Assembly: GCA_000431775.1 (NCBI GenBank)
Contig: FR888238.1
Span: forward strand, 3,700-17,087
From: Clostridium sp. CAG:413
Lineage (GTDB): Bacteria; Bacillota; Clostridia; Oscillospirales; Acutalibacteraceae
Reading direction: 5' to 3'
DNA length: 13,388 bases
Part shown: positions 1-7,370 of the stretch, piece after piece
Layout: every line of letters starts with the position of its first letter
Position numbering within the stretch: position 1 is the stretch's first letter
Made by a program: the position numbers and the translations under genes
The notes under the pieces: model-generated
The model's input: the letters and a program-made list of their open reading frames with translations, nothing else
Database searches by the model: none
Told to the model about the DNA's origin: nothing

Positions 1-380
1 GCAACTCCGCCCAGAGCGCCGCCGAGGGTCATTGCGCCGATAAAGGCTATCAGCCGCACCCCCGCGCCCGAGCTGAGCAGAGCGGCAGCAGCGGCGCAGG
101 GCAGCGAGGCGCAAAGCCCCGCAAGCGCACCGCAGGCAAGCCCGTTCTTTTTAATAGGCTTCGCCGCCGCAAAGCCCGCAGCAAGCCCCGAGAGCAGGGC
201 GATTATCAAGCCTGCGGGGAAATATGCCCCCGAGCCTATGCCGCTTTTGAGCGAAGCGAGGGCAAATGCCGCCGTAAAAGCAAAGAAAAGCACCGCACCT
301 ATCGCCGCACCGACGGCAATCTTCTTAAACGGAGAAGCCGACTGCTCCTCGCGCCTCGCTTTTTTGGTTTTCGCAGGCAT
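1..380 (-). CDS. TIGR04086-like small membrane protein (3' end truncated by window)
   Basis: The first 126 codons are visible; the C-terminus lies outside the window. The ATG at 378-380 (minus) is preceded by AGGGGAG about seven bases upstream. The protein starts with a short basic cytoplasmic stretch (MPAKTKKARREEQ), followed by a chain of Ala/Gly/Leu-rich hydrophobic segments at roughly residues 20-45, 50-65, 74-95 and 100-122, suggesting about four membrane helices. Small hydrophobic proteins of the TIGR04086 type commonly sit next to yajC in Clostridia, and this gene lies directly downstream of yajC, separated by 59 bases that contain a hairpin. The family's function is not known to me. 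The assignment rests on size, topology and neighbour, not on a catalytic motif. Confidence 0.7.
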   Translation of the reverse strand, partial: MPAKTKKARREEQSASPFKKIAVGAAIGAVLFFAFTAAFALASLKSGIGSGAYFPAGLIIALLSGLAAGFAAAKPIKKNGLACGALAGLCASLPCAAAAALLSSGAGVRLIAFIGAMTLGGALGGV

Positions 381-389
381 AAAAATACT

Positions 390-423
390 CCCCTCACGTC
401 ATGTTAGTACATGATATGAGGGG
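390..423 (-). promoter_or_regulatory. Hairpin covering the ribosome binding site of the TIGR04086-like gene
   Basis: CCCCTCA (390-396) pairs with TGAGGGG (417-423), and TCATG (399-403) pairs with CATGA (410-414), with a two-base mismatch and a six-base loop. In the minus-strand transcript the 3' arm contains most of the Shine-Dalgarno of the downstream gene. The arm is followed by AGTATTTTT, which runs into the start codon. It could hold back translation, or act as a weak attenuating terminator between yajC and the next gene. The pairing is visible; the role is inferred. Confidence 0.5.
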
Positions 424-439
424 GGCGAATAAATTATTC

Positions 440-910
440 TCAGCTGTCGAAGGTGTCGTCCTTCTTCTTCTTTGATTTCTTTCTGCTTGCCTTGCTGTTC
501 TCAACGGCTTCGTCCATCTTCTTTTTCTTCTCAGCTTCGGCAGCTTCCTTGGCGGCCTGTCTCTCAGCCTCCGCCTTCTCGGTGGCGGTATTGTTGGTCG
601 AAACAGCCCAGCGGGTGATCTTCATCTTGTTTCTGTCCGCGCCGGTCTCGATGATGATGGAATCCTCTTTGACGGTGACGACTCTGCCCATGATGCCGCC
701 GATGGTGGTTATCTCATCGCCGACCTGGATGCTGTCACGCATGTTCTGCTCTTCTTTTTGCTTTTTCTTCTGCGGTCTGATCATAACGAAATACATAACG
801 GCAAAAAGGGCAGCCATCATTACTATCATCATAATGGGGTTACTCTGCTGGGTTGAGGATGCACCGCCGGCCGATCCGCCGAGCTGAGCAAGAAGGGGGA
901 TAAAATTCAT
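440..910 (-). CDS. yajC: Preprotein translocase accessory subunit YajC
   Basis: YajC is a single-pass membrane protein that associates with the SecDF part of the Sec translocon. The 156-residue product has a short extracytoplasmic N-terminus, one membrane helix at about 25-44, the family's RPQKKKQKE boundary at 45-53, and the conserved soluble part (VGDEITTIGGIMGRV, 63-77). Typical YajC proteins are about 85-115 residues; this one has an extra tail from about 108 that is Ala/Glu/Lys-rich, likely coiled-coil, and ends in a Lys-rich segment. The start is supported by GGAGGT at 919-924, eight bases upstream of ATG. A sigma-A type promoter lies just upstream. The TIGR04086-like gene follows 59 bases after the stop and is probably co-transcribed. 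Confidence 0.95.
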   Translation of the reverse strand: MNFIPLLAQLGGSAGGASSTQQSNPIMMIVMMAALFAVMYFVMIRPQKKKQKEEQNMRDSIQVGDEITTIGGIMGRVVTVKEDSIIIETGADRNKMKITRWAVSTNNTATEKAEAERQAAKEAAEAEKKKKMDEAVENSKASRKKSKKKKDDTFDS

Positions 911-941
911 TTAATATGACCTCCAAAACATTAATGTAACA

Positions 942-970
942 ATTATACATTACAGCCGCTGAATATGCAA
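942..970 (-). promoter_or_regulatory. Sigma-A type promoter of yajC
   Basis: On the minus strand TTGCAT (965-970) and TATAAT (942-947) are separated by 17 bases. The -10 is perfect and the -35 matches four of six. It lies 18 bases upstream of the yajC ribosome binding site. I see no convincing terminator between the end of the MFS-like gene (1023) and this promoter, so read-through into yajC is possible. Confidence 0.75.
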
Positions 971-1022
971 GCATTTTTTTGTTAATAAACTGATAATTCG
1001 CCGCATATCTGACCGAAAAGGC

Positions 1023-2771
1023 TTAATCTGCCGTTGCCTGCGCCTTTTCTTTTATAGCTTCAAGCTCGGCGGCGTCCGCGCGCTCGCTCAGGGCCTGCAT
1101 GACCTCGGCATGCTTCTCGTCGGTATAATCCCAGAAGAAGAGATACGGCAGGCAGCATAGCAGGTGCCCGACAAGGTCAAAGGCAACGCCCACTATCATG
1201 CACTTTGTGCGGATGGAGTCAACAAAAAGGACATCCCAATCCGATGTAAAGCCGTAGCGGTAGAAAAGCAGCGGGATTATAAGGCTGATGAGAGCCGAAA
1301 TAGGGCTTGTAAACCAGCCTATGACCCCTGCATAGTTCTCAAGGCGTTCGCCCGAGAGATACATCTGATAGTCGTTGATCCTGACGTTCATATCCTCCTC
1401 GGCGAGCTTCAGGCCCGAGGCAAGAGCGTCGCCAATACAGAGCGACACGAGCATTATTGCGCCGCAGAGCTTGTAATTATCCTCGAAAAAGTAGCAGGCG
1501 GCGATATAGCCCGCGCTCTGAGCCGCAAAGACAAGGCGCTTAAAGATCATCAGGGATTTATACTGGAAGCGCTTTCTTATCCACGGGGCGAGGAACGCGC
1601 CGGGGTTGCCGACAAAGGAGACGAGCATCTCGGTGAGGCTGAATACAAGGCCAAGCTCACGCCATGTGTAAATAAGGATAATAGTCTTGACCGCAAGGCC
1701 GCCGTTGCCAAGGGCGTCGATCATGCCGGATATCGCGTTTATCCAGCGGTATTTATTCTTCATAACGCCGCGTATGCCGTCCCAAAACGGGATATATTTT
1801 TTCTTCTCGATGGGCGGCTGCGGGATACGCTCCTGAATCGAGCCGAGGCCGCCGAACATCAGCACCGTGCAGAGCATCATCATTATGGGGATGACATAGC
1901 GGAAGGTGTTGATATTGGTGAGGCCGCCCGTGTAAGCCGTCAGCACCGGGATAAGAAAAGCGATAACGGAATTGAAGAGGTGGCTGAGCTTCTCGGGATA
2001 ACAGCGCACGAGCATCCTCTCGTGCGGATTGGGCGAAATGGTGTTTGATATGCTGCTTGCGCCGCCGAGATACGAATACATACCGTAGAGCTGGAAGAGC
2101 AGGAAAAGCTGCCATATGCGCTCGGTAAGCGGGTTTCTGTAGAGCGGCAGCCAGCAGATGAGCAGCACGATTATCATACAGGGAATGACATTAGGGTAGG
2201 CAAAGAGCTTATATCTTCCGAATTTGGGCAGGAAGCGCTTGCGGATGAAAATGTTCCTTGCTCCGCCGTAGCCGGTGACGAGCCAATGCGCCGCAAAAAT
2301 TTTGAGCGCGCTTTTCATATTGATGCCGGGCAGCTTATTGACATAGTCGGTCAGCGCTGCGGGGAACGGGATTATCCTTGAAAAGTCAAAAATGAGGAAC
2401 AATATCCCAAGCCCGGTAAAGAAAAGATACAGCGTATAGAAGGCCTTCTCCGTCTTTTTCGGCAGGAAGCCGAGGTTGTCATTGACGACCATGCTCATTA
2501 TGCTCCAGAAATATCCCTGAATCATAAAGAAAGCGCTGATAACGGTGAAGGTTAGGATGGGTATCTCATAGTAATACATGATGAGATAGCAGCCCGTACC
2601 GAAGGCGAGGTATCCGAGCACTCTTGAGAGAGCATAATCGCCGCCGACGGCAAAAAGCACCGAGATATATTCTTTATACGGCACATAGCGCCCCTCGGCT
2701 GGGATATTCCAATGCTCACGAAAATCCGAAAAAATACTCTTTATGCCGATCTTCTTAGATTTGCCCGACAT
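1023..2771 (-). CDS. MFS/GPH-like multi-pass membrane transporter
   Basis: The 582-residue protein has about twelve hydrophobic segments in two halves. A central cytoplasmic loop (around 315-340, ERIPQPPIEKKK then FWDGIRGVMKNKYRWI) resembles the loop of glycoside-pentoside-hexuronide:cation symporters, where a Lys-rich stretch precedes an amphipathic segment leading into helix 7. The N-terminus (about 40 residues) and the C-terminus (charged, from about 550) are cytoplasmic. It is longer than usual GPH members (about 450-500), and no substrate can be assigned. The ATG at 2769-2771 overlaps the TGA of the upstream LRR gene by one base (TGATG), so translation is probably coupled, and the two proteins may act together. 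The alternative is a transporter-like protein that no longer transports. Confidence 0.7.
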   Translation of the reverse strand: MSGKSKKIGIKSIFSDFREHWNIPAEGRYVPYKEYISVLFAVGGDYALSRVLGYLAFGTGCYLIMYYYEIPILTFTVISAFFMIQGYFWSIMSMVVNDNLGFLPKKTEKAFYTLYLFFTGLGILFLIFDFSRIIPFPAALTDYVNKLPGINMKSALKIFAAHWLVTGYGGARNIFIRKRFLPKFGRYKLFAYPNVIPCMIIVLLICWLPLYRNPLTERIWQLFLLFQLYGMYSYLGGASSISNTISPNPHERMLVRCYPEKLSHLFNSVIAFLIPVLTAYTGGLTNINTFRYVIPIMMMLCTVLMFGGLGSIQERIPQPPIEKKKYIPFWDGIRGVMKNKYRWINAISGMIDALGNGGLAVKTIILIYTWRELGLVFSLTEMLVSFVGNPGAFLAPWIRKRFQYKSLMIFKRLVFAAQSAGYIAACYFFEDNYKLCGAIMLVSLCIGDALASGLKLAEEDMNVRINDYQMYLSGERLENYAGVIGWFTSPISALISLIIPLLFYRYGFTSDWDVLFVDSIRTKCMIVGVAFDLVGHLLCCLPYLFFWDYTDEKHAEVMQALSERADAAELEAIKEKAQATAD

Positions 2772-4243
2772 CAGCTCTTGCCCCCTTCCTCTTGCTCCTC
2801 GGCGAGCTTCTCAAAATACTCCTTATGCAGGCGTTCATTTTCCTCCTGCTTGCGTTTGAGCCGCTCTTTTTTCTTTTTGGTCATTAGGAAATCCTTCCTA
2901 AACATCTTGCGGACAACATCAATGAGCACAAAGGTGAAGCTCGGCACAAAAATGAAGATTATCATCAGCACGACGACAAAATAGTTGGTGCCGTCACGCT
3001 CAAATTTCGCAATGAAAGCGGCGAGTCCTTTTTTCGGTGTCTCGGGAGATTCGTCCCCCTCCTCCTCTGCAGCCTGCGGAGTCTCCTCTGCGGCTCTCTC
3101 GGCGTTATAGGCTTCGCTGTCCTCGCGCACCGCCGAAAACACGGGCGGGACAAAGGAGAAGCTGTTCTCGCCCTTCGGCTGCCAACTGCCGCCGAGCGAA
3201 ATATCGCTCTTGCTCGCTGCGCCGAGGTAGAATTCCTTTAATCCGCCGCACCTATAGAAGCAGTGGTGGCCGACGCTCTTAACGGAGGCTGGAATGAATA
3301 TCGAATATTTCATATTGCCGCAGTAGCTGAATGCGTCGTCACCGATACTAACAAGGCCGTCGGGCAGCGTAACGAGCGATATGCCGCTGCACTTAAAGAA
3401 CGACATATCCCCTATCTCTATGACGCTTGACGGGATATCAATGCGCTGCAAACGGTCACACTTATAGAAGCAGTTATTCCCTATACGCTCGACGCCGTCG
3501 GGTATCGTATACACCTCGTCGCAGCTCCATGCCTTATCGACGGTCAGAGAATCCTCAGCTCTGTCACGCAGGATATAATAAGTGCCTATATAAGGGGCGG
3601 TAACGCCCTTTTCGAGCAGGTCGTCAAACATCTCGGAGGTGATATCGTCGCTGACCTTGCTCTTGAAATTCAGGAACATGGCTTCTCTGTCCGCGCCGTT
3701 CACGCTCAGCGTCTCTTTAAGGTCAAGACCTATATTCCTGACCTCGCCGAACTGCTCGATATCGCTGTAGACTATCTGAGTGCAGCGGCATATCGGATAA
3801 AGCAGCATCTTCTTCATATCCTTGGTGAAGAGAACGCCGTCAATATCGGTGTAATACGGGTTATCCTCATCGACATAGACCGCCCTGAGCTGCTTGCAAT
3901 AAAAGAAAGCCCGCTCGTCTATATGCCTGACGGAGGCGCCGATATAGATGTATTTGACGTACTCGTCGCTCACAAGCGTGTAATCACTGACGGCGACTAT
4001 CGGCTTTGAGCTATCGGGGTCGTTGCCGTTTTTGTCGGTCACATAGTCGATATGTATCTCCTCGGTGGTATGATTGCCGTTGAAGCCGTCAAACACCCAG
4101 CCGTCGAAGCCCTGCCCGCCGATATCCTCCCGATAGGCATACTCAAAGGTATCTCTCGACACAGAGTTAAAGGTCATCCACACCGAAGCGCCCACGAATA
4201 CGGTAAGCACCACGATGAATACGGCTTTTTGCCACTTTTTCAT
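2771..4243 (-). CDS. BspA-type leucine-rich-repeat protein with two membrane anchors
   Basis: I chose the ATG at 4241-4243 because AAGGAG lies seven bases upstream; an in-frame TTG at 4264 has no such site. The product is 490 residues. A membrane helix at about 7-25 is followed by an extracytoplasmic region with BspA/LRR_5 units. One unit is at about 98-150 (ASVRHIDERAFFYC and a following GVLFT strand pair). Tandem units lie at about 245-340, with repeated 'IPxxVxxIGxxxFxxCxxL' pattern. An acidic, low-complexity linker spans about 374-402, a second membrane helix about 420-444, and a Lys/Glu-rich cytoplasmic tail predicted to be coiled-coil about 450-490. Both termini should be cytoplasmic, so this is not a secreted adhesin of the usual BspA kind. 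It is the first gene of a two-gene operon with a transporter-like protein. No enzymatic motif was seen; a sensing or scaffold role is inference. Confidence 0.75.
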   Translation of the reverse strand: MKKWQKAVFIVVLTVFVGASVWMTFNSVSRDTFEYAYREDIGGQGFDGWVFDGFNGNHTTEEIHIDYVTDKNGNDPDSSKPIVAVSDYTLVSDEYVKYIYIGASVRHIDERAFFYCKQLRAVYVDEDNPYYTDIDGVLFTKDMKKMLLYPICRCTQIVYSDIEQFGEVRNIGLDLKETLSVNGADREAMFLNFKSKVSDDITSEMFDDLLEKGVTAPYIGTYYILRDRAEDSLTVDKAWSCDEVYTIPDGVERIGNNCFYKCDRLQRIDIPSSVIEIGDMSFFKCSGISLVTLPDGLVSIGDDAFSYCGNMKYSIFIPASVKSVGHHCFYRCGGLKEFYLGAASKSDISLGGSWQPKGENSFSFVPPVFSAVREDSEAYNAERAAEETPQAAEEEGDESPETPKKGLAAFIAKFERDGTNYFVVVLMIIFIFVPSFTFVLIDVVRKMFRKDFLMTKKKKERLKRKQEENERLHKEYFEKLAEEQEEGGKS

Positions 4244-4290
4244 CCGAACACTCCTTTTCCCCAATCTGTTAGAGCATAATAAACAAAAAT

Positions 4291-4319
4291 ATTATAATGT
4301 GTTAATAACTTTTTGTCAA
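4291..4319 (-). promoter_or_regulatory. Consensus sigma-A promoter of the LRR/MFS operon
   Basis: On the minus strand TTGACA (4314-4319) and TATAAT (4291-4296) are separated by exactly 17 bases. Both hexamers are perfect consensus, so strong vegetative expression is expected unless a repressor acts. It lies about 50 bases upstream of the chosen ATG, in an AT-rich stretch downstream of the cotJ terminator. Confidence 0.85.
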
Positions 4320-4349
4320 TAAGATAAGTTGATTTTTAGTATTCGGAAT

Positions 4350-4374
4350 TAAAAAGAGCAGCCGAAGCTGCTCT
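4350..4374 (-). terminator. Intrinsic terminator of the cotJ operon
   Basis: AGAGCAGC (4355-4362) and GCTGCTCT (4367-4374) form a perfect eight-pair stem with a four-base loop that reads TTCG on the transcribed minus strand. It is followed by TTTTT and AATT. It sits about 50 bases past the cotJC stop and before the promoter of the LRR operon. Confidence 0.9.
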
Positions 4375-4420
4375 GAGTTATCAGGGTCAAAAAGTTAACA
4401 AAAATTTGCGTATCAGGGGT

Positions 4421-5029
4421 TTATTTAAGGCAATTCTTATCGAATGATGGGTTGAAAGCATAGAAATTCTTGGAATTCAGCTTATCCGTCGCAAGGCGCA
4501 TACCCTCGCCGAACCGCTGGAAATGGACTATCTCCCTTGCACGCAGGAATTTTATCGGGTCGCGGACATCGGGATCGTCGACAAGCCGCAGGATATTGTC
4601 ATATGTCTTTCTCGCCTTTTGCTCTGCCGCAAGGTCCTCGGTGAGGTCACTTATCATGTCACCCGTGCTCTGGATATAAGCGGCGGTGAACGGCACTCCC
4701 GCAGCTGAGGCGGGATAAACACCGGCAGTGTGGTCAACAAAATATGCGTCGAAGCCCGAGCGCTTTATCTCATCCTCGGTGAGATTTCTCGTGAGCTGAT
4801 AGACTATTGCGCCGATCATCTCGAGATGCCCAAGTTCCTCGGTCCCTATATCCGTCAGCAGTCCTTTCAGCTCGTCAAACGGCATTGTAAAGCGCTGGCT
4901 GAGGTAGCGCAGCGAAGCGCCGAGCTCGCCGTCGGGGCCGCCATACTGACTTATAATGAGCTTTGCATAGAGCGGATTCGGGTTCTTGATCTTAACGGGG
5001 TATTGAAGTTTTTTCTCATAACTAAACAT
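4421..5029 (-). CDS. cotJC: Spore coat protein CotJC, manganese-catalase family
   Basis: CotJC is a coat component of endospores that belongs to the dimanganese catalase family. The N-terminal YEKKLQYPV and the overall 202-residue length are typical. The ferritin-like four-helix core keeps residues at the positions of the di-Mn ligands of Mn catalases: Glu35 (GELGASL), Glu65 and His68 (EELGHLE), Glu136 (AEQKAR) and His169 (REIVHF). The site therefore looks intact and could remove hydrogen peroxide. The ATG at 5027-5029 overlaps the cotJB stop (TGATG). A GTG at 5041 is in frame, but its Shine-Dalgarno would be only one base away, so the ATG is preferred, with GAGGAG 11 bases upstream. It is the last gene of cotJABC and is followed by a strong terminator. 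Confidence 0.93.
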   Translation of the reverse strand: MFSYEKKLQYPVKIKNPNPLYAKLIISQYGGPDGELGASLRYLSQRFTMPFDELKGLLTDIGTEELGHLEMIGAIVYQLTRNLTEDEIKRSGFDAYFVDHTAGVYPASAAGVPFTAAYIQSTGDMISDLTEDLAAEQKARKTYDNILRLVDDPDVRDPIKFLRAREIVHFQRFGEGMRLATDKLNSKNFYAFNPSFDKNCLK

Positions 5030-5280
5030 CAGCAGCCACACTCCTCATATTCCCACGGCCACGGCCCTTTGAGCCATTCGACGCCATGACCCTCCGAAGT
5101 TGTCAGCGGGTAAAATTCATCTTCAAACGCTTTTCTCATCGTGCGGTACCTTGCCTCTATGCGGTTATGCTGCTCGACCATACGGATATCCCACGGGTGG
5201 GTATCGAGATAAAGGTGCATCTCCCAGAGGGTGAACTGCACGGCGCTGAGCCGCATGAGCGCTGTCTCACGTTTATTCAT
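5029..5280 (-). CDS. cotJB: Spore coat protein CotJB
   Basis: The 83-residue protein matches CotJB in size, position and composition: RLSAVQFTLWEMHLYLDTHP near the N-terminus, an HNRIEARYRTMRKAFE helix in the middle, and a C-terminus rich in Trp, Pro and Glu with a GPWPWE motif. CotJB is a coat-associated protein needed with CotJA and CotJC for the coat structure. The ATG at 5278-5280 lies inside the end of cotJA (ATGA four-base overlap) and is preceded by AGGGAAG. A longer upstream reading exists but would overlap cotJA for more than 50 bases. It ends CGC, with two Cys near the terminus. Its TGA overlaps the cotJC ATG. Confidence 0.9.
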   Translation of the reverse strand: MNKRETALMRLSAVQFTLWEMHLYLDTHPWDIRMVEQHNRIEARYRTMRKAFEDEFYPLTTSEGHGVEWLKGPWPWEYEECGC

Positions 5281-5495
5281 TTGCAGCACTTCCCTGCGAA
5301 CGGTTTGCTGAGCACGGGGAACAGAGTGCCGCACTCGAGCGCCTTCATCTCGTCAAACATGGTGGTATCGGTCTGCATAGGCACATAAAGCATCGCTACG
5401 GTATAATCCGACGGCAGCGGCGAAACGGTGCAGGAGCACGGCTCCGAAGGGGTCTGGCGGCGCTGAGGATAGCGGTAGCCTGCGTAATCGGCCAT
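5277..5495 (-). CDS. cotJA: Spore coat associated protein CotJA
   Basis: The 72-residue protein carries the CotJA core: VAMLYVPMQ, then a short helix containing F..M.AL..GTLFP, then LSKPF. It is a small spore coat component encoded first in the cotJ operon. The ATG at 5493-5495 is preferred because AAAGGA is nine bases upstream; the ATG at 5502-5504 touches that site. The C-terminus carries KCCK. It overlaps cotJB by four bases. cotJ is transcribed by sigma-E in the mother cell in Bacillus; a SigE-like GCATATT (5543-5549) is present upstream, but the nearest ATACA element is only 11 bases away, so the promoter is not settled. Confidence 0.88.
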   Translation of the reverse strand: MADYAGYRYPQRRQTPSEPCSCTVSPLPSDYTVAMLYVPMQTDTTMFDEMKALECGTLFPVLSKPFAGKCCK

Positions 5496-5575
5496 ATATA
5501 TCATTCCTTTCGTTCTTGAGGACTGTGTATCCTCTGATACATAATATGCCGCAGGCTGTTTTTTGACATAGATGC

Positions 5576-5603
5576 AAAAGAGCGCCCGCGGCTGCGAGCG
5601 CTC
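5576..5603 (-). terminator. Intrinsic terminator of the ligase/ior operon
   Basis: The minus strand reads GAGCGCTCGC, loop AGCC, GCGGGCGCTC, then TTTT. All ten positions pair, one of them as G-U. It begins about 12 bases past the stop of the ACT-domain gene and separates this operon from cotJ. Confidence 0.9.
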
Positions 5604-5615
5604 CCGAATCAGTAT

Positions 5616-6047
5616 TTATATTCTGTATATCAGCGTGGGGTCGACATTGCCGCTCGCGGTATTGCGGATAAGCTCATCCGCCTTTGCGGGGTCGGCAACA
5701 CTGAGCACCATTATCGCCTTGCCCTGCTCTCTCGAAACGCAGGCATACATATATTTGACCTCTATGCCGTTGTCGGTGAGGATCCTCAGCGACTCGGAGA
5801 AGCCGCCGGGTCTGTCGTCTATGGCGACGACGAGCGCGTCGGTGACCTTACAGATGACGCCCGATTCACCGAGAGCATTTTTTGCCTTGTCGGGGTCGCT
5901 GACTATCATCCTGAGGACTCCGTATTCATCGGTATCCGCAAGCGAAAGTGCCGAGATATCAATGCCGTTCTTTGCGAGCACTTCGGCGGCCTCCGAGAGC
6001 CTGCCGGGCTTGTTTTCAAGGAAAACCGAAATCTGTTTAACTAACAT
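5616..6047 (-). CDS. Tandem ACT-domain amino-acid-binding protein
   Basis: The 143-residue product consists of two ACT folds and nothing else: residues about 2-68, starting VKQISVFLENKPGRLSEA, and about 70-140, starting DALVVAIDDRPGGFSESL. The Pro-Gly pair at the first strand/helix turn in each copy (KPGRL, RPGGF) is where ACT domains bind ligands. It resembles the stand-alone double-ACT proteins (COG4747 type) often found beside phenylacetate-CoA ligase genes. It probably senses an amino acid, perhaps the pathway product, and may control the neighbouring ligase or oxidoreductase; this is inference. The ATG at 6045-6047 has AGGAGGG about seven bases upstream; an in-frame TTG at 6065 is less likely. 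It lies 14 bases after paaK and is the last gene of the operon. Confidence 0.88.
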   Translation of the reverse strand: MLVKQISVFLENKPGRLSEAAEVLAKNGIDISALSLADTDEYGVLRMIVSDPDKAKNALGESGVICKVTDALVVAIDDRPGGFSESLRILTDNGIEVKYMYACVSREQGKAIMVLSVADPAKADELIRNTASGNVDPTLIYRI

Positions 6048-6061
6048 TTTATGCCCTCCTG

Positions 6062-7366
6062 TCAAATCTTTCGCTTATCTATAACTCTCTTGGCCTTGCC
6101 CTCACTGCGGGCGATGGACTTCGGGTTGACAAGGTGAACCCTGACGCCGAGGCCGAGCACGGAGCGGAGCTTCTCGGTGATGCGCTTCTCGACGACGTTG
6201 ATGCTCTTGATATCGTCGGAGAACATGCTCTCGCTCATCTCAACATCGAGGTCGAAGGTATCGGTATTGTTGACCCTGTCGACGGTGATAATGTAATTCG
6301 GGGTTATCTCGCCGCTGTTGAATTCAAGCAGCACGCCCTCTATCTGAGAGGGGAAGACGTTGACGCCCCTGATTATCAGCATATCGTCGCTCCTGCCGCT
6401 TGGCTTATTCATGCGGACATGGGTGCGACCGCACTCGCATTTCTCATAATTGAGCGAGCAGATATCCCTCGTCCTGTAACGGATAACGGGGAAGCCCTCC
6501 TTGGTGATCGAGGTGAACACAAGCTCGCCAGTGCTGCCGTCGGGGAGCTGCTCGCCGGTATCGGGGTCGATGATCTCAACGATGAAATTATCCTCCCAGA
6601 CGTGCATTCCATTTTGGCACTCGCATTCGCAGGCAACGCCTGGGCCCATTATCTCAGAGAGGCCGTAGATATCGTAAGCCTTTATATGCAGGGTATTCTC
6701 TATCTCGTGGCGCATATTTTCGCTCCACGGCTCTGCACCGAAGATGCCGACCTTCAGCGAAAGCTGATCGATAACGCCGAGACGTGCTGCCTCCTCCGCA
6801 AGATACATCGCATAGGACGGAGTGCAGCAGATAGCGGTGGCTTTAAAGTCGATGAGAGTCTGTATCTGGAGCGCCGTGTTGCCCGAGGACATCGGGATAA
6901 CGGTGGCGCCTATCCTCTCGGCGCCGGCATGGAGGCCGAAGCCGCCGGTGAAAAGACCGTAACCGAACGACACCTGAATGATATCGTCCTTACCGAGACC
7001 AATGCCGTTGAGCATTCTTGCAACACACTCCGCCCACATGCCAAGGTCATTATCGGTGTAGCCGACGACTATCCTCTTGCCCGTAGTGCCGCTTGAAGCG
7101 TGAACTCGCCTGATATTTGACATCGGCTCGGCAAAGAGGCCGTATGGGTAGTAATCGCGCAGATCTTTTTTATATGAAAACGGGAGCTTTGGAAGATCCT
7201 CGATGCCATGGATATCCTCGGGTTTGAGGCCCTTCTCATCCATACGGTTACGGAAGCATTCCACTCTCTCATACATTCTTTTGACCTGCCACACAAGGCG
7301 CTCACTCTGAAGCTTTTTGATATCCTCGCGAGGCATCGTCTCGATTTCCGGTGTTCTGACAGACAT
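6062..7366 (-). CDS. paaK: Phenylacetate-CoA ligase-type AMP-forming ligase
   Basis: The 434-residue protein has PaaK size and motifs. These are the ATP-binding SSGTTGKR (91-98), YDIYGLSE (231-238), FTSITKEGFPVIRYRTRD (284-301), GRSDDMLIIRGVNVFPSQIE (324-343), and a C-terminal SEGKAKRV that supplies the catalytic Lys. It activates an aryl-acetate (phenyl-, hydroxyphenyl- or indole-acetate) to its CoA thioester with ATP. A Cys-rich patch (CECEC, 246-250, and CECGRTH, 310-316) is shared with PaaK proteins of anaerobes. AAGGAG is ten bases upstream of ATG. It lies after an Mpv17-like gene and before the ACT gene. Together with IorAB it links arylacetyl-CoA and arylpyruvate. The direction in the cell is argued in the findings. 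The exact acid is unknown. Confidence 0.92.
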   Translation of the reverse strand: MSVRTPEIETMPREDIKKLQSERLVWQVKRMYERVECFRNRMDEKGLKPEDIHGIEDLPKLPFSYKKDLRDYYPYGLFAEPMSNIRRVHASSGTTGKRIVVGYTDNDLGMWAECVARMLNGIGLGKDDIIQVSFGYGLFTGGFGLHAGAERIGATVIPMSSGNTALQIQTLIDFKATAICCTPSYAMYLAEEAARLGVIDQLSLKVGIFGAEPWSENMRHEIENTLHIKAYDIYGLSEIMGPGVACECECQNGMHVWEDNFIVEIIDPDTGEQLPDGSTGELVFTSITKEGFPVIRYRTRDICSLNYEKCECGRTHVRMNKPSGRSDDMLIIRGVNVFPSQIEGVLLEFNSGEITPNYIITVDRVNNTDTFDLDVEMSESMFSDDIKSINVVEKRITEKLRSVLGLGVRVHLVNPKSIARSEGKAKRVIDKRKI

Positions 7367-7370
7367 ATGC

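Noticed and set aside
965..979. Plus-strand terminator (ATGC-AA-GCAT followed by T7)
   Set aside because: The stem is only four pairs with a two-base loop and no plus-strand gene precedes it; the same bases hold the yajC -35 element.
5526..5549. Sigma-E promoter for cotJ (GCATATT with GATACA)
   Set aside because: The -35-like element is a good match, but the spacer is 11 bases instead of about 14, and the -10 is partial. Not strong enough to annotate.
6134..7096. Long plus-strand open frame of 320 codons opposite paaK
   Set aside because: It lies wholly within paaK on the other strand, has no ribosome binding site or recognisable domain, and paaK has all family motifs. Long antisense frames are common in GC-rich codon-biased genes. 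The same applies to the plus-strand frames at 1164-2048, 8558-9181, 9350-9904 and 10582-11508.
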